Below are positions 44,140-54,000 of a stretch of DNA of 64,000 nucleotides, piece after piece. The notes under the pieces were generated by a model, which saw nothing but the letters and a program-made list of their open reading frames with translations, did not search any database and was not told where the DNA came from. The translations under genes and the position numbers were made by a program. Position 1 is the first letter of the stretch; every line of letters begins with the position of its first letter. The stretch is taken from positions 2,855,001 through 2,919,000 of the forward strand of contig OX438748.1 of the NCBI GenBank assembly GCA_949316235.1, given 5' to 3'. Source of the DNA: Oegoconia quadripuncta (taxonomy: Eukaryota > Arthropoda > Insecta > Lepidoptera > Autostichidae).

Positions 44140-45053
44140 ATGATTCAAGTATGTAGGGACTCGTCAGACGCTGTGGCGTTATATTTGCCACAGCGTTTGT
44201 ACCTTAAGCCTTTCGCAAAGCTAAACATTTCTGTCCAGCTTCCTCCCCACAAGGTACACGGCAAGTCGATTTCCAACTGGGAACTCATGGAGAAACTACG
44301 GAAAATGATCCAACCTGACAGCTTTTCAACGTTAAAAGTGTCCAAGCATAGCAGCGAAGTGATAAGATTTGATGCTGAGCTCGAACAGCGCGACCGGTTA
44401 GAAAGAGTGTTGGCCAGGCTCGAGGATCGCATCATACAACTCACTGACTACCCTGACCCATTAAAAGTTAAAGTATCTGAGGCAAAGTTAGACTTTCCGA
44501 GCCGTCATTCATGGGACTCTTTCTTCCGTGATGCAACAGATATGGATGAAATGAAACCAGGTGAAAGACCTGACACAGTACACTTGACCAACTTACCGAT
44601 CCGTTGGTTTGTCCATGATCGTGATCAAGATGATGATGCTCCACCTTCAGAAAGTATATTAAAGAAGGTGTTTGAGAAATATGGCTCAATACGTCAAGTG
44701 GATGTACCAGCAGCAGATCCATTTAGAATGCAGATGAAATCTACCATGAGGGGGATATCTACGCCTCCACAAGATTCAGCACTGTATTTTGAAGGTTATG
44801 TCCAGTTTAGTGAATATGTTGGCTTTGTGAGATGTATGGATTCTCTACGAGCCAAAAAATTGCTGAGGAAACAGGATGATATCTCTGAGTGGTGTACTAT
44901 CAGGGTGGACTTCGACAAAACGAAGCACATGACTGATGCGGCTGTAAAACGTAGAGCTATTGTACGAGAGAGGCTCGTATCAAGGCAAAGGGCTAAAGAA
45001 AATGAGGAAAGAGAGGAGAAAGACAAAGTTGCAAAGAGAGAAGCAAAAGAGAG
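44140..45053 (+). CDS. AKAP17A: AKAP17A exon 1 (RRM-like region)
   Basis: 304 codons plus two bases up to a GTATTG donor. It carries the conserved N-terminal block, the SRHSWDSFFRDA motif, the RRM-like fold with VFEKYGSIRQVDVP and YVQFSEYVGFVRCMDSLR, and the start of the coiled coil. TTGTTCAG directly before 44139 also resembles a 3' splice site, so a separate 5' UTR exon is possible. Confidence 0.93.
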
Positions 45054-48000
45054 GTATTGAGTTTATTTTATTGTGTAAGTTTTGCTTCACTAGATTAAGT
45101 TATACGGTTCCGTCAATTCATCTAAGTCTGCCGCAGCAATGAATGAATTGAACAATGGTTCTGTTTTGATGTTTGAGATAAAGTTGGTTCAAAAAGTGCT
45201 GATATGAAAAACCTTTTGTCATTTTATCTGCCCTTTGAAAACTTGCTTTTAATGGCAGTGTTGTATCAGTAAAATTTTGATTACATCTGATTTCTCAATC
45301 CAATAATAGGTACCATTTCTTTATGGATCAGCCTGCACATTGGTGAATCTCAACCAGCTATTTTCGACAATGGGACACTGGCGGTAATGGTTGGCACTAC
45401 AGATGACTGATTGCCGTAAAGTAGATGGTTGAAGTGCATTATTTATTTATTGAAACTGCAACATGTACTCAATACTTATACTAATAACACATAATTACAG
45501 TGTAGTAGTACCTATGCACACCCTGTCAGGGTGAGACAGTGGTCAGAGAACGACCTGTCTAATTTAGTTTACTTTCTTTATTACCGTATTTCATCATTTA
45601 CCTGAGCAGAAACATTTTGTGAGGTATGGACAGTTTATCACCACTTTGGTTAATTTTCAGAATTTGTTACAGTCTGTGATATTCCTCTTTTTTGCATCAT
45701 GGCAAAGTTGTTCACTGAACCCCACAATTCCTAGACTGTTTTATACACTAGCATACTACATTAGAAATTTATAGCACATATTTACAGCGATTTCCTTTTG
45801 CTTACTCAAGTGCATATATATTTAAATTGAAACTATTAATTCCATCTCCACAATTTCAATTTTATTTTTGTTCTACACAGTAAATAAATTTTTTTCCCCA
45901 ATAATATTAAGGGGCTTAATATTTTATTTGACAATCGAATAAACTTGTGAATATGGATATAACCACTCAACCGTCCATGGTTACATCTGAAACCAAAAAA
46001 AAAGACCAGTTTAATGTCAGCGGTTTACCTTCAAGCTGTTCTGTTCTCATAGACAAAAAAAATTTCAAAGTTAGTTAGTTCAGTTATCTGTAGGGAACAG
46101 TATACCAACTTTATGTCGTAAGTAATTATAATTTTATTAAATATTTCTGGGATTATTGTATATCAAAATGATCGTTTAGTTTGTTATAGTTTGTAGCGAT
46201 ATTTCGAGTTTGATTTCAATATCAATTTTCATGGTTTATTTCTTGTCTGAGGAATAGGCAGTTTTAGCGTCTTGGTGATAAGTTTTCATCCTTGAGCGAG
46301 TTGAAGGCCGTATCAAAATTATTGTGGAGTTAACTCAATACAGACATCTTGGTCATTGTCATTACAGAGGAAAATTAGTCTAGATTTATATAGAAGTTAC
46401 TAAATTCGTTATTAATCACAATATAATATAAAAGTTAGACAAACGTTGCGCATTTTTTTACCGATATTTTTGATAGCTGTTGTCATTAACCACATATGTA
46501 GGTTTTTATTAAGACACCGTGCGCGCAGCACAAAAGTATAACCGCGCGAAGCGGACAGTAGACTGGTATTTGGCGGCGCGGGTCGGAAGGTTGAGTGGAT
46601 AAATATCCTCTTTTCAGACAAAAAGTCTCACATATAATTTTTCACTCTTTAAGACAAAAATACGAGCACTCCGAGCGGGAGAAGTTAGAGAAGATGAGGG
46701 AAAGAGAGCAGCGGAGGAAGAAGAAGCAACTCGCCAAGCTGATGGAAAGAGATGATGTAGATCTGAACAGTAGAGTGAATAAGGAGCAGAGGAAACTACT
46801 CAGGGCACAGAAGAAACTCCAAGCTATAAGACTGATTGAAGAATTGTTCAAAAGGATAGAGGTTACTATACTATATACCTACAAATATGAAAAAAAATAT
46901 CCTCGAATGTTATTATTACTGTTGTCTCAGTGTTTCTTTTCCTCAGCATCAGCTGGTATTATCATACCATTTACCAACAAAACCAAGTAAATGGTACATT
47001 AACATTATTATTGCTGATTAAGCAGGCAGTTGAAACAACTGCTTCTTAGCGAGTCGATGGCAAAAATATCAAATTCTTGAGGACCAGAATCTGGCTACGC
47101 ATCGGAATAACTGATGAAGCTTATATCAAACTTCAATTTCTCAGTGTGTCTGAGTTAACATATTTCTATTTCAATTTGTTCTAGCTTAAGTATTTATCTA
47201 AATTGTTATAAATTTCTTGATGTCTGCTATGACACCATCTTATCTAAATCTGCCGCCAAACAGCAATGTTAATAGCATTGTTGTGTTCTGGTTGTCAGAG
47301 ATAAGATAGCCAGTTCCCCAAATATTTGGGTTTACGGGTCAGTACGCTTCCACTTTCGGCCTCATGTTCACTTAACATCAGGTGTGATTGAGGTCAAGTG
47401 CTAACCCTATGTACATAAAAAAAAACAAAAATGAGAATTTCCTCCTTCCATCCTTCCACCACCCTATAAAATGTGTGCGAGGGTTGTTAGATGAGGTGTT
47501 ATCAAAACTTCCTTATCATATTAGTAAGGTAGTTTTAGGCCCGTATTAATAAACCATTCTCAAGATTGAGAACAGTCTTGTGACCGGTCTCAAGTAAACG
47601 TGTTGATTAATAAACCTAACTTGAGACGTGAAAAGCACGTGCATACTCTAGCAGTACTCACTTGAGAGGTGCGCGTATTAATAAACGAAACTCAAGACTA
47701 TCATTCATTCGACGCTGAGGCGAATACTTGAGAAGTGATCTCAGCTGAGTAGACCTCAAGATTGGTTTATAAATTAGCGCGGAGCTTGAGATAGCGTCAA
47801 CTGCTTAAGACGCTTCTCGGTTGATACAGCCTCAAGACTTGTATTGAGATTGGTTTATTAATACCGGCCTTAGCATAGAATGTTATACCCAGCATATTTT
47901 ATTTTCTAGTTACGTCCAGAATTACAAAACAATGGGTACAAGCAGCAGCGCTCTTACCATATGGGCGAAACATCGGCGCGCGCTCGCATCGTGGAGCGAT

Positions 48001-51000
48001 ACAAGCAGCACCAGCTGCAGGTGCTGGAGGGGCAGCGGGTACAGCTTAACCATGCACTGCAGGGTGAGTGGAGCGATATTAGCGGCACCAGCTGCAGGTG
48101 CTGGAGGGGCAGCGGGTACAGCTTAACCATGCACTGCAGGGTGAGTGGAGCGATATTAGCGGCACCAGCTGCAGGTGCTGGAGGGGCAGCGGGTACAGCT
48201 TAACCATGCACTGCAGGGTGAGTGGAGCGATATTAGCGGCACCAGCTGCAGGTGCTGGAGGGGCAGCGGGTACAGCTTAACCATGCACTGCAGGGTGAGT
48301 GGAGCGATATTAGCGGCACCAGCTGCAGGTGCTGGAGGGGCAGCGGGTACAGCTTAACCATGCACTGCAGGGTGAGTGGAGCGATATTAGCGGCACCAGC
48401 TGCAGGTGCTGGAGGGGCAGCGGGTACAGCTTAACCATGCACTGCAGGGTGAGTGGAGCGATATTAGCGGCACCAGCTGCAGGTGCTGGAGGGGCAGCGG
48501 GTACAGCTTAACCATGCACTGCAGGGTGAGTGGAGCGATATTAGCGGCACCAGCTGCAGGTGCTGGAGGGGCAGCGGGTACAGCTTAACCATGCACTGCA
48601 GGGTGAGTGGAGCGATATTAGCGGCACCAGCTGCAGGTGCTGGAGGGGCAGCGGGTACAGCTTAACCATGCACTGCAGGGTGAGTGGAGCGATATTAGCG
48701 GCACCAGCTGCAGGTGCTGGAGGGGCAGCGGGTACAGCTTAACCAGGCACTGCAGGGTGAGTGGAGCGATATTAGCGGCACCAGCTGCAGGTGCTGGAGG
48801 GGCAGCGGGTACAGCTTAACCATGCACTGCAGGGTGAGTGGAGCGATATTAGCGGCACCAGCTGCAGGTGCTGGAGGGGCAGCGGGTACAGCTTAACCAT
48901 GCACTGCAGGGTGAGTGGAGCGATATTAGCGGCACCAGCTGCAGGTGCTGGAGGGGCAGCGGGTACAGCTTAACCATGCACTGCAGGGTGAGTGGAGCGA
49001 TATTAGCGGCACCAGCTGCAGGTGCTGGAGGGGCAGCGGGTACAGCTTAACCATGCACTGCAGGGTGAGTGGAGCGATATTAGCGGCATCAGCTGCAGGT
49101 GCTGGAGGGGCAGCGGGTACAGCTTAACCATGCACTGCAGGGTGAGTGGAGCGATATTAGCGGCACCAGCTGCAGGTGCTGGAGGGGCAGCGGGTACAGC
49201 TTAACCATGCACTGCAGGGTGAGTGGAGCGATATTAGCGGCACCAGCTGCAGGTGCTGGAGGGGCAGCGGATACAGCTTAACCATGCACTGCAGGGTTGC
49301 AGACGAAGCGGGCACAGTTCAGCCAGGCACTGCAGTGTTATTTATGACCTGACTATAGCGAAGCCAAGACGAGGGTAGTGTATTTACCGCGTCTGTATGT
49401 ATGTGGGGATTACTGTTTAAATAATGGAAACACTCATATAAGACTGATTGGTGTAGTGGATAGTGACCCTGTCAGCGAAACTAACGGTGGCCGGTTCGAA
49501 TCCCGCGACGGGTAAATGTTTGTGTGATGAATATGAACATTTATTCCTGAGTCATGGATGTTTATATAAATATTTATGTATGTTTATCCGTTATCTAATA
49601 CCCATATTACAAGATTTGCTTAGTTTGGGACTAGATGATTGGTGTAAGTGTTCGAAATATTTATTTATTGATATAAAAAATGCCACTTGTGGTTGCCCAT
49701 CCACGGAGTGATGTTGCTTGAGTGCTTTGAGTGCTTTGAGCTCAAAACGACATAATTCTGTTTATTATGGAAACAACCTTTCGCTTTTCCGCAGGGCGCA
49801 TCGTGATCCGTTCAGCGTTAGACACCAAGAAGCCGACACGCGCTCGCCGGGACTCCTCCATCAGTTCCATATCCTCAGATGAAAGAGACCACAAGCGGAT
49901 CAAGACCGAGAAGCTCACCACACCTGAGAGGGAAATGGAATTTAATAAAGCCACAGGTATTTAATGTATTTATGTATCTATTTTCTGTAATGTAATGAAA
50001 GATGAAATTGGTAAGGTGTTGGCCTGAATGAAATAGGTTATAATTTATAAATTATTGTTGGAATTGTTTTGTCACTAAGTTTCACTATAATAATCTAACC
50101 AATATTATAAATGCGAAAGTTTGGATGTTTGTTTGTCTGTTTACTTGTTTGTTACTCAATCACGGCGAAACGGATCAAATCAAATCAAATCAAATCAAAT
50201 ATATTTATTATATTATATATAAACATATGATGAGGATCAACGGATTTGGATGAAATTTGGTATATATAGGTAGAATATAACCTGGATGAAGACATAGGAT
50301 ATTTTTTATCCCGATAAAGCGAGTAGTTCCCGCGGGATAAACACATTTCCTCGATAAAGTTATTACACGCAGGCGAAGCCGCGGGCGGCAAGCTAGTAAA
50401 ATATAAATTTTAACAATCTCTACATTCACGGCAACTAGACCTACTTTAACTTTTATTACTAGAATACAGAAAATGTAGGATAACTTTTAATTTTTTTTTA
50501 TGCACAACGGATTAGCACTTGACCTCAATCACACCTGATGTTAAGTGAAGATGAGGCCGAAGGTGGTAGCGTACTGACCCGGAAACCCCATCTTATTTGA
50601 GGGACTGGCTATCTTATCTCTGACAATCGGAACACAACAATGCTATTGACATTGCTGTTTGGCGGCAGATTTAGATAAGATGGTGGTAGCTAGCCAGGCG
50701 GATATTTAAAATGCCTTACCACCAACCAAACCGAGTACTAAATATGTACCCCGCTGGGGATCGAACCCGCGACCTCCGAATCGTAAACCCAATGTTGTTT
50801 ACATTGAGCCACGGAGGCGGTTAAATTTGTATGAAAGAAAACTAATTGCTGTGGTTTACTCAGTCAATCATATTTAAATGAGTGTGTTCTGAAGGTTTAC
50901 AAACGGTAGTGCGACACACGCTAGTTCGACAGAACACTAGACCTACTAACGGAATATATTCAACATCACCCAAGAGAGATACTGCTAATACCCTCCGGTA

Positions 51001-54000
51001 TGTTCTGCACCAAGAAATAACAAAACATGTTTGCTGAACATGTTAGCAAAACATTGCAGTCTTCTGCGACTTTTAAACAGAAACAAACTTCTTCTTAATA
51101 TGGAAATACGAAACAAACAAGCCGCTTGTTCCAATTTCAATGTTTGCAAGCAATGACGAAATGAAAAATCCCCCCTGGATTGCCCTGGTGATATTCTCCG
51201 TCCACCTCGGATAACGTGTTCGTTTGCTTACAAAACAGATATGCCACGCCCTATTTTTTCGCGCTCGTTTCGCTCCTTCTAACCTGAACCTAACCAACAG
51301 TACCAGGATACTTCGACCCATCATGATCGCTGACTTCACTCACTCACTACAAATGTCTCTTGCGCTCTAGCTTTCGTCATAGAAGTATTCTGTCACTGTA
51401 CGGTTCGTGATGTCGAAATGTTTCGTGAACAGGGGGCCTACAATCACCTCTTATAGCAATATTACAGTAATATTACTTTGGAAATTCGTACCCCGACCGC
51501 CTTAAAACAAGCTTATTATAATATTGTTTTGTTAAGCAGTTTTGTGACGTCACCGCTGAATCATTCGCTCAATTCGTACCATCATCGTTGTTTAACGGTC
51601 GTTTGACAGCTAGTAATATTGCTCAAACGTCAAATTTTACAATCTTAAAAAAGTTAGTCTCTTGTGATGGTTTTATTATTGTTTTAGTGGTATAAGGATA
51701 ATAAACCGTTATTTTCGCTTAAAAAAGTAAGTGGATGTGTTTTTCACAATAACTCTTTATAAATACATTGTGTTCATTGCGTAAACCGATAAGAAATACA
51801 TTAAATGTGATGTGGTTTTAGATGGCCAATGATTACGAATTATTCGAGTTTCTGGAAGACGATGCCGCAGAGGATTTGTCGGAGAAGATCCAACGTCGAA
51901 GGCGATTACGTGAAGAATGTAATCCCTTCGATATTGACGAAGCTGAATTGCTTATTCTATAAATGCACAAAAATCACTAAAACATTAGTTTGTATATACT
52001 TACTCTCTAGTCGCTATAATATAAATTCTATAAAACCACTAAAAAATAATTTCACACAAATAAAAATTTTATACCAAGATTATGAAATTAAGAAAGCGCC
52101 GCGCTTATTACTTTGACACAATGTTTCATTTTACGGAACGACACCGGCGGCGGGCGGCAGCGTTACTTCACATTTAATTTACGCTTTCTTGCATTACTTC
52201 AATGAAAATGTATATTTAAATTTATACATGCATAAATATAAAAAACTTTTATTTCTAATTATGCATTTCAACAATAAAAATATGAACATAAACGACAAAA
52301 ATCATGCACAATATTTAAATAATTGCGTATACCGGAACGCTATTATTATTCGAGGTGTGAAAGTGATAACGCTATACAAAGGTATAACGTTGTCTCGTTC
52401 TTCTGACTGCAAGGCGAATAATAATAGCGTTCCGGTATACGCAATTATTTAAATATTGTGCATGATTTTTGTCGTTTATGTTCATATTTTTATTGTTGAA
52501 ATGCGTAATTAGAAATAAAAGTTTTTTATATTTATGCATATATAAATTTAAATATACATTTTCATTGAAGTAATGCAAGAAAGCGTAAATTAAATGTGAA
52601 GTAACGCTGCTCCCGCCGCCGGTGTCGTTCCGTAAAATGAAACATTGTGTCAAAGTAATAAGCGCGGCGCTTTCTTAATTTCATAATCTTTGTATAAAAT
52701 TTTTATTTGTTTGAAATTATTTTTTTACTGGTTTTATAGAATTTATATTATGGCGACTAGAAGTAAATACAAACTAATGTTTTAGTGATTTTTGTGCATT
52801 TATAGAATAAGCAAGCATCCTAGACAAAGAACTCGTCGAACAAATTCAGCTTCGTCAATATCGAAGGGATTACATTCTTCACGTAATCGCCTTCGACGTT
52901 GCATCTTCTCCGACAAATCCTCTGCGGCATCGTCTTCCAGAAACTCGAATAATTCGTAATCATTGGCCATCTAAAACCACATCACATTTAATGTATTTCT
53001 TATCGGTTTACGCAATGAACACAATGTATTTATAAAGAGTTATTGTGAAAAACACATCCACTTACTTTTTTAAGCGAAAATAACGGTTTATTATCCTTAT
53101 ATCACTAAAACAATAATAAATCCATCACAAGAGACTAACTTTTTTAAGATTGTAAAATTTGACGTTTGAGCAATATTACTAGCTGTCAAACGACCGTTAA
53201 ACAACGATGATGGTACGAATTGAGCGAATGATTCAGCGGTGACGTCACAAAACTGCTTAACAAAACAATATTATAATAAGCTTGTTTTAAGGCGGTCGGG
53301 GTACGAATTTCCAAAGTAATATTACTGTAATATTGCTATAAGAGGTGATTGTAGGCCCCCTGGTCTACGTTGGTTTAGCGTGCGTTGCACCTTCAGTATC
53401 ATACTATTTAAATGATTCTTTGGACACTACCAATCATCTAATCTTAAGCTGTACTATGGATGCTTTATAACGTACTAGATTTCCGCCCGCGGTTTCGCCA
53501 GCGTGGAATTATTTATTTATCCTGTTTCGGAACTAGATAGATAGATAGATAAGCATTTATTTACGCCACTGCGTTCACACAATTACACAATTTTTACATT
53601 ACAAAGAAATATACATACAAATAAACGTAAAGACTAGAAAATACAAAGAGCGAGTGTGTGCCGCAGTAGCACAAATGGGTTATAACTCAGTGTGGCACAT
53701 CACTCAAAGAGCGAAACACTGGTTTTCAGTTACAACCCCTACAAGTACGAGTGCATAAAAGTACGTGCATGTTCCCGTCTGCGTGTACATTTGTGGTCAA
53801 TCGCGAGTGAAAAGTGTCGGTTGTTGATACAGCTAGTGTTGAGTAGTAATTTAAATTGATGACAATGATGTGACAAAAAGAAAAAGAGAAGTACATAGGC
53901 AGTTCCACTACAGGTAACGCTTTGGAATTCCAATTTTTTGTTTTTCCATTAAATGTGCCCTAAGATGTTTTTTGAACAAGCTCAATGTTCCATGTACTAC

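Larger units (their letters stand above)
51430..53362. mobile_element. Foldback element with two Harbinger-like transposase starts
   Basis: Arms 51430-52352 and 52415-53362 are reverse complements over more than 900 bp around a 62-bp centre. The ends read CAGGGGGCCTACAATCACC and GGTGATTGTAGGCCCCCTG. Each arm encodes, inwards, MANDYELFEFLEDDAAEDLS and a RRRRLREECNPFDIDEAE-type continuation, which resembles the N-terminus of PIF/Harbinger transposases. The right arm keeps about 25 bp more (EFVRRVL) than the left, so the arms have separate small deletions. There is no catalytic domain, so the element is non-autonomous. A clear target duplication was not found. Confidence 0.82.

Noticed and set aside
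47932..49281. Fifteen overlapping 60-codon frames in the 77-bp array, suggesting a repetitive protein
   Set aside because: 77 is not a multiple of three, so each frame stops within two units. The array starts with a splice donor and is intronic.
48064..49295. CRISPR array, because of regular spacing
   Set aside because: Units are contiguous with no variable spacers, and the DNA is from an animal.
52189..52653. Mirror-image frames of 87 and 93 codons in the foldback element
   Set aside because: They are the same AT-rich arm sequence read on the two strands, without any transposase-like features; probably chance.
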